From assembly GCA_014706295.1 (NCBI GenBank), contig JACSVZ010000001.1:115207111-115271110 (forward strand): DNA of 64,000 nucleotides, read 5' to 3'. Numbering within the stretch: position 1 is the stretch's first letter; each line of letters begins with the position of its first letter. This DNA is from Lycocorax pyrrhopterus obiensis (taxonomy: Eukaryota; Chordata; Aves; Passeriformes; Paradisaeidae). The position numbers were made by a program, and so were the translations under genes. The notes beneath the pieces were generated by a model. The model ran no database searches. It saw only the letters and a list, made by a program, of their open reading frames with translations, and was not told where the DNA came from. Positions 10,561 to 24,360 of this stretch are shown here, one piece after another.

Positions 10561-13500
10561 CTGTTCCAGCCAGCTCCACTTACATCAGCTTTCTTTTCCT
10601 TGCATAAGATCAGTGAATGTTCCTGCTGCAAAGAGAAGTGCCACTGAAATGTCTGTGAATTGACAAGAGTTCTGAATGCAGCAGTGAGAATTGTAGGGCA
10701 GGGTGAAGAGAGACACTTGCACTCCTTGTAGACAGGAACAAAGTGCCAAAGAATTCTTGGAAAATTATTTTCTGCTCTATGGCGGGGGCCTGAAGTGATA
10801 ACCTTTAAATCACTGGCATTAAGTTAGTAAATAGGATAGAAATGATCCTTTCACAGGTCCATCTCTACTGCGTATTCACCTCAGATTTGCTTATCATGAA
10901 CAGTCAAACATTAAAGACAGTATTTCTTTTATTTAAGAGTATATCAGAAATCATATGACTACAGAAAGTGACATGGGGGTAATCTTTAAATGCTTCTCTT
11001 TTCTTGGAACTGATCTCTTCATTTTTTCCCTCATCTTTATTAGACAAGCATTTCACAAAATTCTGGGTGAAAACATAAGATTAGGAAAACACATCCATGC
11101 TCAGCTTGATAGTTACATCTTGCTACAGCTTTAAAAATGCTGTTGAGATGATTTGTGCCCCCAAATCCTCTGTTGGCATATTGAATAATACTGGCCTAGG
11201 TAGCAAGGAGAGTGCTGTTTTGTAGGATACCTTTCAATCTTCTTATGTGACATCATTTGTAGTAATTGGTGTTGCTTTCCATCACCTTATTCTAGCATGC
11301 TCTTCTTTTGCCAGGTTGCCTGAGATTTCTGTGTGGTGCTGGGATAAAGCTACTGCTAAAATCCAGATGAATTCACACTGTCTTCCTTTATCTGCCCAAT
11401 CTGCCACTAAACCTTTCAGGTTAGATTGTGCCAATATCTGTTTCTGAAATTTTTTTTATTCTTTTCTGTGTCTCAGTAAGTTCTGTAGGGAATGTTTAGA
11501 AATATAGTCATAGGGGTTTTTTTATTTTTTTTGGTTACCTAGCACAAAAATTACTATTGTGCCTGTATTGCAAAGCAAGTTCAGAGGTTGAAATGCATTT
11601 CTGAGTCATCAACACGAGCATTAAGACAAAGACTTCTGGAGCTGCCTAGGGGATCCAAATGCCAGGGTCCTGCTAAACTGAGAAGGAGCAGAATATCCTG
11701 ATTCCTTAGCATCATTGGTTTGTACAAGACTTAATAATTAGCCTAATAGCAAAACCATCTTACTTCTCATTAAATTAGCTTTGTGTCAGCAGAAAAGGCT
11801 TAGAGGTTTTTGCACATAAAATGCCATATGCTGAAAAATACAAAGTTCATCTTAAAGGTCTTGTTTCTATTTTGCCTTCAGATCAACTGGAATTCTGTTT
11901 TGCAAATGTTAGCACATTAGAAGTTATTCTCCTGTTTATTTTTTTTTCCTCTTCTTTGTTCCTGAGATTCCTGTTCCTTCTTCCAAAGCATCAGCATCAC
12001 CTTAGAGTAGCAGCAGCTGCTGTGGTGGGGACAGCATCTGTGGGGAGAAGATTAAAAACACCAAGATGTGTGTTCAGCACCTTCCGTAAATGTCAGGTTT
12101 AAATTTGTTTCTGCACGTAAGTCAGAATCTTCAAACCTAAAAGACAGCTGTTGCTCCAGGGGGACTGGGACTCTGCCTCGGGATACGATGGGGAACTGAA
12201 CAAAATTGGGTTTTGGTCCAGAACTTTGCACAAATTCTGCCTAGGGAAAGAGCTGTTCGAGGTGGCAAACCTACAAACCTACTTACTATCTATCTCAAAC
12301 CTATAGAAAATATCACTTTGATTAACAGCTGGTTTTAAGATTATCTTTCAAGACAATACAAACCACTCTGGCAAGCTGGTGTTGGGAATCTTTTAAAATG
12401 TATTTTTCAAAGTGTTTGTGTGGGTTGATATTTCATTTTTGCTTCAATTCTGGAGATATAGTTCTAGAAGGACATGAGACTCACAAAGGACCCAATGCAT
12501 CCTGTATTTCCACCAGAGGACAGATATTTTTTCTGAATGAAAGTAATACAAAGCATTCTAAGCAAAATTATAACCTTAAACAATGGTGGGTCTGGAAAAC
12601 TCAAATATGCACTAGATATGCAATTTTTTTTTTTTAAATGGAATGAGCAAAAAATAGTTGTCTTGTCTTACTGTGTTTCAGTTCTTCATCCATGCATGAT
12701 TCTGTATAGAATTGTGCAAATAAAATATTATTTCTAGTTCTAAGACAGGTCCCTGGGTTTTTCTTGTCTGGGAACAGGCATTGGATTGTACATTATAATT
12801 TATTTATTTTTACAAACACTAATAAATGTTAATGAGTATTTATGAATGTTTATATTTGCAGAAAACCTTCAATATGCAAACTATATTCCTGTAAAATGCT
12901 CTGTAAACTGAGTGAGGCTTAATGGATCAAACCCAAGTCTTCTGAGTCCTGAAGTGTCATCAAAAGTTGATAAACATTCTTAATCCTTAGGACTGTTCTC
13001 CCACACTTCCAAACATTTTTATGGGTTGAGATTTATCCATGTGGGTCTCATGCAGATCTCGGGACTCCATAAAAAGTCCAAAGCATCACTGGTAAAATAC
13101 AGGGAGTTTTTAATGAGTAATAACACCTTTCTGTGCCTCTTTGGTCTTTACCATTTACAGCAAGAAGACGAGTAAAATACGTTTATTATGCCTCTTGTTG
13201 CACAATAATTTTTAACAAGTGCTGTTTTAAAAAGAATATGCATCTCTACTGCTAAAAAAAAATCTTTTCTTTCATTCTCTTTGCCTAAAATAGTATGTTC
13301 AAATATCTCAGTCTTGTCTGTTATAAAGCTATGGGCAGGTATCTGGATTAAAAAATTGTTTTAGGTGATAAAAGCAAAAGACAAATATGGATGATTAATG
13401 GGTTTTTGCAGCTTCTCAAGTACCAGCAGTCTTCCAGGTGACTTTTATGAGGGAAATATGGCTCTAATCCAGTATTTCTTTAAGCTGCATTGCATGAAAA

Positions 13501-16500
13501 CTTAGCCAGCTCTCAAATGAAGGACATGTGACGATGTGTACTTGTCACTTTTTGGGTTCTTTATTAAAGACACCCATAAACAGAGAGTAGTCTATAACTA
13601 AAATCTATTTTTGATAGGCACTGATTTTTAGAAGCATTTCTTCAAACTTGAAACAGGTTTAGATTCTGAGAATCTTCTCTACCACAGAGCCAGAATTTAT
13701 ATCTAAAAGACAGAGCACAGCAAATAGAGCCCATAGCTGCTATGATAGATCATCTTATGTATTTTTCATTTAATTCTATTCACTATCACAATTAGGGTAC
13801 AGAAAAAGGCATTTCAAATGGAACTTGTTTTACTATTCCAGCCTTGCTCTTGTGAAATTTGGAAACAATGCAGCCTGCAAAGACCAGTGGTTCATTTACA
13901 ATTCTATTAAATTAGTCTTTGTATGTTTATATGCACACAATAACACAGTAGCTGTGTGTTATTGATGAATACAGTGAAGCTGCTTTTTAAGATGTACTTT
14001 ATCTTCTTTTCTCCCCCCTCCTTTTATTTTTTAAAGTCTAGTTAAAATTCATTTCCACGGGGATAAGAAAAATGAAAAAGCTCAAATTCCCTCTAATTTG
14101 TAGTTTTCCAAATGTTTGCTGTAGTCCTTGCCCAGTCACTGGGCATATATTCTTGAGATAAATTATTGTTCCATATCTAAGTATAAACAGAATTTTTTTG
14201 TTTAAGAGCATATTAAAATATTGACAGTACTTTTAATTTCAGAAATAACTTATTTGTTTCTTCCCACTTCAGAAAACAAATCACGTGGAACTAAATATTG
14301 AACAAATCTTTTAAAGGCACAAGGCGTCTATTTCTGCCTGAAATTGTAACCTCCAAAGACTGGATCTGACAATAAGTTTTGCTTGTTATTCATTTGGTAA
14401 AAAAAGAGAAAAAGTGGAGTGGGTTTTTAGTTTGTTTGGACTGGGTAAGAGGAGAGGTTTGAATGGTTTGGTTCTATCATTTCCCCGTTCTTCTTCTGTG
14501 AGAGTAAATTTCATATAAAAAAATTAAAATAGGTAAAATTAAAGGGTAGGTTTTAATTTTTCTCCATGTCATAGACCTTTTCATTCATTTGATTTCTACT
14601 TGAGGCTGCTTTTCCTCATGTGCAGAACATAGAAAACAGAGGCAAGTCTGTTTCAAGGAAGGTCTTTGCAGCTACCACAGGCAGCATCAAGTGATTCCAA
14701 ACCCATTCAAAGAGGTTTTGTCTTGTTTGTACTTACTGCAAAATTAGACCTGCTTATTAAACAGATTCACGATTCAAGGCTCTCTGCGAGCTGCAAGAGC
14801 CAAGCTCTGTTCTCTGCTATTTTGATACAATAAAAAACCATTCTTTTCTTACAGCTTCTGATTTCATGGACTAGTAGGTTTTGCTATAAATGGTGTAACA
14901 GTGTGTCTGCTTTTGAATTCCTCTCCTAGTGGAAGGATAATGCTGACAGTAACTACCATATCCAGATTTCTTTTCTTCTTTTCAAAAGGCCTTGCTCACT
15001 GTCAGTGTTTCTACAGCAATTTACTTCCAGCATTTCCCTGTATTTATTTTTGCACTGCAACTGCACACAATTGTCTGAGAAACTTAGTTCAAACAAAAAA
15101 CTGAGCTTTCAGTAAGCTAACAAGAAATCTTAGGCCATTCAAAACAGAATGGCACAACAATATGTGACTGGCAGCTGGGCCACTAATGACAGTATGGTGA
15201 CTCAAAGCTCTAACAGTTTTAAATGGTCTGAAAATAGAAGGCTTGGATTTGGAGGATTTGATATGTGCTTGAAGAAAAAAGAAGGTAGAAAAACCTATGG
15301 TAATCTATCTCAGTTAAAAGCTTAGGCTGGGGTGGTGATTGTGATCTGGTCATGGAAGGTTTACTGCAGATAAATAACTTGCTAAAAGGATTGTATCTTC
15401 TTTTTTTAAAGGAAAGGGTGGTGGGGAGGGGGGAAGACAACCCAAGTATTAAATACTCAGATAAAGGAGCCTGGTAAATTCACCCTCAGAAACAGCCTCC
15501 TTTGTTATTGCAGGAATGTCCAGTCTCTGATTTTGGGTTGTAAGTAGGACAGTAGGATATAAAAGCCTAGATTAGTTGAAGTCTATTGAATTTGAGGCAA
15601 ATATTACAGGTAATATTCCTTTGCATGCCTTTGTAGTTTTGTTTTTTTTCTTTTCATTTGTTATTTTTCTTATCAACTTTACCCAGGGATTTTCTTTCGT
15701 ACAGGAGTGTTTGCTTAGATAGGTTGAGCTTCTTTAAAATTATTTGCAAGGCTGTCAGGTTTTTAGGCATCCTCTGCTCAAGGTATTAAAGGAAGAATTT
15801 TTTTTTCAGGGCAAGACAGCTTTGGAGGACACTGTTGGGTTCCTAAGGATGGCCAGGGATTTCATAGAGTCATTAAATACCCAGAGTAAGAGTCTGTAAA
15901 GTAGAAAGTCTTTGATTCCTGTAGGTACCTGTCTTGAACCCATTGCAGGAAGCTCTTTAGCATTCATGATATTCAGTATAAATAATAATTAAAAAGCATT
16001 ATGCATGCCACTTGGCAACCACTGCCTAATAAATCTAAAATTCAAAATTTAGTTTATTGCAAAGCAACTGACTTGTTGGATACTGTTTTCTTCTTGTGGA
16101 AAGCAGATAACAAACTTATTGTTCATTTCCCAGAAACTGGACTCTGGGCCTATAAAGCACGGTTTTGGTAGAAAGGAGAACAATTCCATCACTGAGTTTT
16201 TTCAGAATTGCTAAAATTCATATGACTGAAACTGTGAAATTTTCACTTTTTTTGAAAAATTAGCATCTTAAAAAAGCAAATTGAATCTGGTTGTTGTGAA
16301 AGAAGCATTAGACTGTTAGTTCTCAACTGAATGATCTTAAGTCAAAACCAAACTTTAAGGTTTGGACGTAGATTCACTTTGATTGAACTCAGTAACTCAA
16401 ATGTCTCTGTTTGTGGTCAGTGCTAATCCATAAGCATGTAGCTGATAATGTAATGGATGTTTATTATTTTTTCAATAATTCTTGAGGAGGTGTGTTGAGT

Positions 16501-17924
16501 CAGATGGAGTGGGAGGAGAAGATTGGTCCCTGGACCCTGAGGTTTATAATATTTGCGTGTAAGAGGAAATTTCCACGTTGTGTAATATTTTTGGCTTTCG
16601 ATATTTTTATCCTGTATTTAGCATTATTGTAGAGCATTGTATTTTTATGAACTTGGTAGGGGTAGCTTGTATTCCCCTGCTTTTTTTTAGTTTTCTGCCT
16701 TTTTCAACTTTTATCTTTAGGCACAATGAGGGTGGAAATGAAATATGTCTGAGGGATAGCACTGACAGCAAGACCCCATTTACGCCTGCCAGTGAGCAGC
16801 ACGGGTACAGCGTTATTGAATCTTCTTTTAGAAAAATGAAACTGTCAACAAATGGAATGTGCTGCACTTCTTTTTATAGTGTCCCCCAAGATTCAGGTGT
16901 GATAAAGAAAGAAAGAAAAATACAGCAGTTATAGGTGACAATGCAATGTGTTGGGAAGGGGAAGCACTTGTCACTAAGTCTGTGCTCAGATGTGCACATG
17001 CAAGTCCCATAGGATTTTAACAAATCCAAAGGCACAAATTAGCTTTAGAACAAAAAAAAAATTCTTTTGGTTTGGAAGGTAGTTGGAGTTTTGGTGATTC
17101 TAGCCTACCAGAAAGGCCTGAAGGTCCCTCTGCTGTGCTCTGTAGCATAGAATAACGCTTTTCTCCATGTAATGGCTTTCCACAATAGAGACAAATTTGT
17201 GTTGCCGTGATGTCCCTTCCTACCTGGCAGAGGGAAGGGGTGAAAAGTGAAACTGAAAGTCTATTAAGGATGACCAGAATCTCTGAGATTACCCCTGTCA
17301 ATTCTCTGGGAGGATCAAACAAACAGAAAAGGTAAAGTCACAAATCCTTCAGGCTCACCCCACTAAAAAGCCAGTCAGGTTTGCTGTGTAACTACTTTAG
17401 GAGCATTTTGGTCTGTGATGGGGGAAATGGTGCCTGCTCTAGGAATGTCTTGTGTCAGTAGAAGTACTCTGACAGTGGCATAAGTGCATCTAAGCAAGGG
17501 ACTGTATCAATATGGAGCATATATTCAGGTACAGAGAGTGTTTATCTAATAGGGATATGCTTGGATTTCAGTGCTTGTGAATGACACGTTCAGATTTTGG
17601 TGTGCACGTTACAGCAGTAAGGCCTTTAACTTCAGTGTAGAATTACGTGGCACTTGAAATTGCAGTATAAAGCTTTTACTGGCATGTGTTTGACATGATT
17701 GTACTACTTATTATTTGAAAGCTTAATTGCAACCAAAAAATTGCCCTTGGTCTTTGCCACACCACAGTGTGTGTGAGGAGAAAGCAAGAGGTAAAGGTTA
17801 GAGGAACTCCACTTTTGAGCTGCCTCAGAATGAGTTTTGTGTCATTCTGCCGTTTTAAATTGCACAATTTTCAGTTTCTAGAAATCCAGCACTTCGGGTC
17901 ACCGCAATGACCCAAACACCCTGG
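10561..17924. other. Unique AT-rich sequence, no gene recognised
   Basis: No gene, tRNA or certain transposon is recognised across this long stretch. Homopolymer T and A runs are common, for example near 12610-12635 and 13254-13262. The longest frames reach about 100 to 118 codons and lack splice context or family similarity. Confidence 0.55.
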
Positions 17925-18043
17925 TGGCCCTGGGCAAACTGAATTGTGTCTTTCCTCTGTAAAAATGGAAATGATGATATTTAACTGAAGTGTTTTGAAT
18001 TGCTCAGATGGGAAAAGACAGTGAGCTAAATATATTTACTATT
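17925..18043 (+). mobile_element. MIR/L2-type SINE relic
   Basis: Two successive blocks match the MIR family order. CTTTCCTCTGTAAAAATGGA (17950-17969) with the following ATGATGATATT corresponds to the MIR core (CCTCATCTGTAAAATGG...). GAAGTGTTTTGAATTGCTCA (17987-18006) with GATGGGAAAAGACAGTGAG corresponds to the L2-derived tail shared by MIR3-type elements. It is heavily diverged and encodes nothing. Such elements predate the bird-mammal split, so the copy would be very old. Confidence 0.55.
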
Positions 18044-20854
18044 TCTGATCCTTTAGACTGCTATGAGTTATTTCAAGTAGTTTAGATCTAAAATCTAAAG
18101 CAGTGTCTGATTTGAGACAGGCAGCACTGAGGAGTGAGGAAGAGAAAAGGAGAGAGGAAATAGTGCTGTTCTTATCCACCCCTCCCTGGATAAATGAACA
18201 ATGGCAGCTCTGAGTTCCTTAATCTGGGATTTATACCATTCTTGAATGTGCTTAGTACAGCACTGATGAAGAGATGGGCTGTGTATTGCTGGCACCTCAT
18301 AAAGAAATGCTGTGAATGGCATGCACAACTGGTGTGATATTCTTTAAATGCAGTAAATCATCTTAACCACGATGCCAGGGTATTTATCCTAAGGATACAT
18401 GCTATACTTGCATGAAATCATTGGCTAGTTAAATTTAATAATCTTTTGAATCCAAAAAATATTATATAAGCAGTGTACATTTTCTTCAGTGCTTTGTAGG
18501 CTTGAGCAACTGGTTTGGCTTGAGTAAAGAGTAGATTTACTGAAATCCAACAGTGAATTGGCAGAACTTTTATTCACGTGTCATCTGTCTCATATGTGGA
18601 AAGGAGAAGATGAAATAAATGATTGAATGATATCTATTTGAGTTCTGCTTCAAAAGATAATACTCTTGAGGTAACTTCTGTTTCCAAGAGTTGCAGAACT
18701 ACTGTAATAATTTTATTATTTATTTGGGGCTAGAGAGATTACTTTGATTCAAGATAAGTATTTTAGTAGACAAGCCAGAGCAGTAAGTCAGAATAGATTG
18801 AAACATGGCACAACACCTGTATTCCTAAACTGCTCCCACAAAGATCGTTGTTCTAAACCCCCCAGGTTGCACACCTACCTCGCTTTCCCCTTTCCCATAT
18901 GGTGGTGTTGTACCAAATGCAGCTGATTTGCGGGTTGGACAGCCCTTTCAGACTTTCACATCTCTGCACCCCAGTGAAGTCCCTACCTCTCAGGGTCCCA
19001 GCAGCCAGTTCATGTGCTTGAACACATCAGTGGTGCCTTCAGCCTGTCATTCTGCCTGCTCACTGGCTTTTGCCTCAGCCTTTTTAGCATTCCACATTTC
19101 TCTCGTCTCAATATCTATCTTTTTAAAGGCTGATATCTAAGTTTAAAATTTTTGATCCAGTTCAGCTGCTCCCACATTTCCTGCCTGGATTCTAACATGA
19201 GAGTATTTAGATTTCAGATTTTCTCATGGAAAAAGCTTGTTGGAGCTTTGTTTTTCCAGAGGTTTCTCCCTGACAGAAACCTCCCTTTCAGTTGCTGCTG
19301 GACTTCCATGTCTGATTTTATAGCACCAAGGTCATGTGCTTCACCAGTTCTTTCCTTATTTGTTTCCAAAATTCTGGCTTGTTTTAAAATTAAAGACTTC
19401 CAGTGGGCTGCATCTTAATCACAGCACCTTGTCTTCACTCACCTTTTCATGAGGAGATTGTTCCTTTGCTCCAGCAACTTCTCCAATCTACTGGTTCAGT
19501 TTATTGCTGCATCAATGTGCAAATAAACAATCATGGTGGTGCCACACCTGTTTCAGCTACCTGGAAAAAAGGGCAAAATTAGACAAATGAGTCTGTGCAA
19601 AGCAACTGGCTCGGCTGCATTTCAACTATTACCGTGCAAAAGAAAACCATTACCGTGACATGACTGAAGATCTCTGAAGGGATTTTAACTGGCCTCTGCA
19701 AGACACTATTTCAACTTGTTTTTCAATACAAGCAAAGACATTTTCTGTGGGATGGACTGTCAATACAATTCTAACACCCTGAAACCAGTGAAAAAGTGAA
19801 GTCATGAAATCTAGTGTGCAACTATATGGTGTTAATAATGATGGTTTTACCTTTGTGCAACTGAAGGCAAACTTTAAAGGTATTCAAACCTTGTGCAGAG
19901 ATTATTTCATGCTCTGCTGAAAAGCTGTGGAACAAAGGGACCGCTCAGCTGCACAGAAACCCACTCTGATCTGCATGGGAAATTTAGGTTGACAAACTGT
20001 AATTACCTGAGGTCGAATCTGGCCGAGACACCGAGATTAACAATTTTGCACTTATCAGAAGAGCCACAGGAACTTTAACAGCATCTGCAAGTGGCTGGGA
20101 TCTTGGTTTTACATCTTGTGTTTCTTCAGAGGGAGATATTGTTGTATCCCCGCTGACACAACAGCAACTGAACACCCACAACAGCCCCCAGGCCTCTCTG
20201 TCTCCTGCGCTTGGCTCACTGTCATAGGACACGGGAGGAGTGGCTTTTGTGCGCCCTGGGGATTAGATCGTGCAGGCTGAACATGAATCTTGACTCCCAC
20301 AGCTGTGCTGAAAGCAAAGCAAAGGGACAATTGTGCCAGTGAAACTGGATTCTCTTCACTACAGTTTTTATCTGAAAGAGGGATGAGCTTGAGGCTCATA
20401 TGATGATGCAGAATTCAGCCTTCCTAGCACGGCTGCGCCTGCTCTGAGCGTGTGAGGAGAGGTGCACAGTGCAGAGGTCACCTCCTGCTTTCTCTGCAGG
20501 ACCCTGTCATTGTCTCAACCTGCTGCTGCTGCAAATGCTTCATTGGTCTTGGTCAGCACTAGCCCCATATAGCAAAACCCTGCCTTTTTGAGGTGTTTAG
20601 GTACTCTGTTCCATGCCAGCTGGAACAAAATTGGGGTGGTCTTACAGGAATCTCGGTCTGCAGGTCGGGAGGGAGGGAAAGCAGGGATGAGCAGCAAGGA
20701 GCACTCCTTTCCAGGCAGTGCATTTCTGGTGTGAACAAAGTCACCTTTCAGGATACCACCTATGTATTGGTCTAACATTTAACTGGGCTAATCTGCCTGG
20801 TTAATTGCCAGTTTGATTCAGTACGAGGTGTTTTGTTGGCTGCATCCTAGTGGG
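18044..20854. other. Unique sequence, no gene recognised
   Basis: No repeat or gene is recognised. A long plus-strand pyrimidine-biased region at about 18840-19420 gives three successive open frames of 60 to 88 codons that are rich in serine, phenylalanine and leucine, a composition effect. Confidence 0.5.
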
Positions 20855-21003
20855 CTTTGGGAGCTGCCCAGGGAAGTGGTGGAGTCACCATCCCTGAAGG
20901 TATTTTAAAGACTTGTAGGCATGGCCCTTAGGAACATGGCTTAGAGGTGGACTTGGCAGTGCTTGGGCTTGATGATCTTACGGGTCTTTTGACAGCCTAA
21001 ACA
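20855..21003 (+). mobile_element. CR1 LINE 3' end fragment
   Basis: GCCCAGGGAAGTGGTGGAGT (20866-20885), the following CACCATCCCTGAAGG, the GACATGGTTTAG-like AACATGGCTTAGAGGTGGAC (20933-20952), and the near-terminal TTGATGATCTTACGGGTCTT are the CR1 3' consensus in sense orientation, in the right order. It is a 5'-truncated insertion, as is usual for CR1. The terminal octamer repeat is reduced to AAACAATC near 20999-21006. No coding part remains. Confidence 0.9.
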
Positions 21004-21373
21004 ATCAGCAGATAATCAGCTGGGTCAATGATGATTCAAAATAAACACAGTGTGCAAACAAAGTAGGTTTTGTGTTTTGAACTTTAACTGCCTGTAGAGT
21101 TTTACATGCTCTGCTAAATTGAAATTTCATACGCAGGGAATACCTGCAATACCACAGTGGCTTCTCAATCCCATGCTTTTGTGATAACTTCCTTTCAAGA
21201 GGAGAAAATAAAATGTAAACTTAATTGCTTAAACTCTGAAAAATGCTTTTCTTTGAACTCAATGAAGCCCAAAGATGAATAGTTTATTACTAAAGGGAAT
21301 TTAGCTCTATTTACAACTGCTTGTACTGTGAAATTGGTTATTTGTGATCTCTAAAGACTTGCTTTCTTTTCAG

Positions 21374-21532
21374 GGATATTGCTCTGTAACTCAGACTGCA
21401 GTGGAAAGCCAGACTGTAAGAAAATTACCGACTCTAGGACAGCCTGTTTTGGTTTTTATGGAAAATAGATATGAAGCTTTACCAACTTTAGGATTCAAAG
21501 CAGGGAACTTGTTAAAAATCACTGAAATGTAA
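21374..21532 (+). other. Candidate terminal exon (weak)
   Basis: A strong acceptor-like tract (CTTGCTTTCTTTTCAG ending at 21373) is followed by 52 open codons to a TAA at 21530-21532. About 16 of the 52 codons begin with G, as expected of coding sequence. The peptide contains two near-identical words, KLPTLGQP and ALPTLGFK. A donor-like ACTGTAAGAA inside it (about 21413-21422) offers an alternative shorter exon. I do not recognise the protein, and no partner exon is identified. Chance remains likely. Confidence 0.15.
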
Positions 21533-24089
21533 ACTAACCAACACTGATGGTTTTAAAAACAATTATTCTGAAATTCTAGATAAAGCTGTTCTATTTGTGC
21601 CTGCTGCCTCATTTACATCTCCAACACTGCTAGACCAGCTTTGAAAAGCTGTCCTAAACACACATATATGTAACAGATATAACAAAGTCAATTCAGTGTG
21701 ATGGACAAATGCATCCCACACAAAGTTCTTCATGTATTTGTGAAACTTGTGATCACTGTCTGGTGACCTCCTGCACAGCAGAAATGTAGGCCGGTGATGT
21801 AGCACATGCACAGGGATTTCTCAGCTGTTCTGGAAGTTCCCAGCCAAGCTGGCCAACTCTAAAATAGGAGTTCTTCCTTGTGCAGCAGGATAAACCAAGA
21901 TTTTTAGGTGTATCAGCATTTTCTGGGTCATCTTGACACATAGAAGGATTGTGTCTAGCTTTGACCAGCATTGCTCCAGAACAGCTTTCAGACTGAACGG
22001 AATTGAGGGAAGATCATTGGAACACTGAGATTCTCTTACCCAAAGAGACAGAAAAGGCCTGATCTGTTCAGCTCTGGCAAGAACTGAAAGGATCATCTTT
22101 GCAAGGCTTTTTCCAATAGAACCGTGTGGATGTGGGGATATTGGAGGAGGTAAGAAAGCTGACACTTCTCAAACAGCATTTGATGACTTGATAAGTGGGA
22201 TTATATAAAGAGGGTAAACCCACTAAAATAGCAGAGCAGGGAGACTGCTGAGGCAGGAGGCACATTCCAGGTCTCTGTTCTTGTGAACAGGTTGTCTGTA
22301 GCAAATAGCTCAACTCTGCTAGGAAAAATACTGAAGGGCAGCTTAAAAAACTTTTTTTAAGATAATACATTCCTGTTTTGAAACGCAGATCTGAAGGCAC
22401 AGAATGGGTGATGAGGGTTTCTGGTTAGATTTTTAAAACCTAGGTGGAACTAGCTATGGTCTGCATGGCAGTGGAAATGAATTGTTTTCACCAATTATCT
22501 ATGAATAGTAGGTGAAACTAAATGCATGGTTTCTGGTGTACCCACCCTGTTGGTCATTAGTCTCGATAATGCACAATACTTGCTAAATTAACTGAAAACA
22601 TCCATGCTTTAGATGTACAGATACTCTCTGTGTGTCACACACACATTCAGAGGACCTGAAGGTCTTGGTTTTTCTGTGAAACAAGAAGCTGTGATTAGTC
22701 ACATTTCCCTGGAAGGCTGGTACAGCAGGTTTCATGCAAGATGAGCAGCTACTTAGATCATGCCAATAACACCATTTTGGTACAAAACAATTTAAAAAAA
22801 GCACTAAACCATCCATATCATGTATTTTAAGGGCCACCAGTTGCCAATACATTGCCAGTTTATTACATTTAAATTAAACAGATACGCAAAAATGATGGCG
22901 CCTGAAACCTGCTTTTGAAGACCCAGAGAACCCCTGTTGCTTGGTGTATTTATGGTTTTTTTGGGTGTATTTTCATCCTGCATCTTGGTTTTGGCAAGCA
23001 CCTCCCTTGTTTCAGTTCTGAGAAGGTGGATCATGTTGCCAGCACTATCCTGACTGGTTTGGTCTCAGCCCTGTGCCGTGGAGAGCACCTGCTTGGTGTT
23101 TTGGCTCACAGATTGTGCAACTCTGTCAGAGAGATGTGTCACATCTGTCTGTGGTAGAGTACTCTGAGTATACTCATTACAAGTAAATCTGTATTACTTT
23201 CTAGTTCTGACCCTCCTGCTGTCAGCCATGGAGTTGGAATTTTAAGGCATTTAAACCCAATATTTCCATGAAGTCATATACAACATTTACAGGGAAGGGT
23301 GAAGCAATTGGAATTACCTTGGCATCTGAGGTGCTGTTTGGTGAAGGGGTTAAATGCCATTGGCTGCCATATCCAGTTTGCTTAGAACTCTCATAAGGAA
23401 TGTTTTTGCCAAGTTATCTCTCTTGCAGTAGGAGTTATGCCTTGGAAAAGTGGTTCTCTTGTCTAATAGGAATCAAGGTATTTAGAAGGAAATATGAGGC
23501 CGTTTGCCAAATGAAAGCACTGAAGAGATTCAAAGTTTGCAACTGGTATTTCAACAGTCACGTTTCTGTATGCTCAAAATTTAAGCTTTGGTGTTTCTTC
23601 TGGGAAATTGCCAAAAAAGAAGTGCAAAAAACCCAAATCTAATCACAGAAATTACATGGACCTTCCCATTGTGACAACAGAGCACCAGTTCTTGTGCAGG
23701 ATACTTTATGACAGGATATCAGTTTAGCATGATATCAAATAGGACTGAAGAAAAAAAGAAAATCGAGTGCAAATGGCTTCTCATTCATGCACATGTGGAA
23801 ATGAAAGAATGTATAGAATACAGCTGAAGGTTTAACTTGGACGTAGGAGAATCCATTGTGCTTTTGTTACTTTCAGGTGAAAATTTGCTGACTAAAATTT
23901 GCTTATACCTTCAGGTGGATGAGAGAGCATAAGAAAGTTTGCAGACGGGATTAGGAGTTCAGGTGATCTGGACATATAGGAGATGTGGACTTTGAAAGTG
24001 AGGTTTTGCTGAGGTATAAAAGCTGATAAACACAAATAGAGGTTGAGAAACAGACTTCGTACCAATTCTCTGTGCTATATCGTGAAATT
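21533..24089. other. Unique sequence, no gene recognised
   Basis: Overlapping minus-strand frames of 72 to 114 codons occupy 21753-22400 but do not join into one frame and match no family I know. The rest is AT-rich single-copy sequence without a recognised repeat. Confidence 0.5.
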
Positions 24090-24360
24090 AATTTAAATCA
24101 TCACCACTAATGTGGCAAGGAAAACAAGCTAGGCAAACCAGAAAACCTATAAAGCAATGGCTGCAAGGAAAGCTGGAGTCAACTTCAATCCTGAAAAGAA
24201 ATTCACTATTGAAATAAGCTCCTCCATGAAGAGCAAGAGAACAACCTGTTCTCCCTGTACATGGTGAAAAGGACAAGAGCAGATTTTAAGAAAAGTTTTC
24301 CTAAAATTTTTCAATGCTATAATCACCCTTGGCTCTCTTGTTCCCAAGCTGTTCTCATGT
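24090..24360 (+). mobile_element. Old CR1 relic, late ORF2/3' region
   Basis: The order of blocks follows old CR1 consensus downstream of the reverse transcriptase. GGAGTCAACTTCAATCCTGA corresponds to the AGCAGTTTTCAAGTACCTAA region. GAGAACAACCTGTTCTCCCT (24237-24256) corresponds to GAAAATTTGTTCTCCCT. AAAAGGACAAGAGCAGATTT corresponds to GATAGAACAAGAAGCAAT. TTAAGAAAAGTTTTCCTAAA (24286-24305) corresponds to TTAGGAAAAACTTCCTAAC. Divergence is high and gaps are many, so the edges are approximate. It cannot encode protein. Confidence 0.5.

Noticed and set aside
15863..15890. CR1 tail start (TTTCATAGAGTCATTAAATA)
   Set aside because: The word resembles a CR1 terminus, but the following sequence does not continue the consensus.
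21753..22400. Multi-frame minus-strand gene
   Set aside because: Successive open frames overlap in different registers, share no splice sites and match no family I know.
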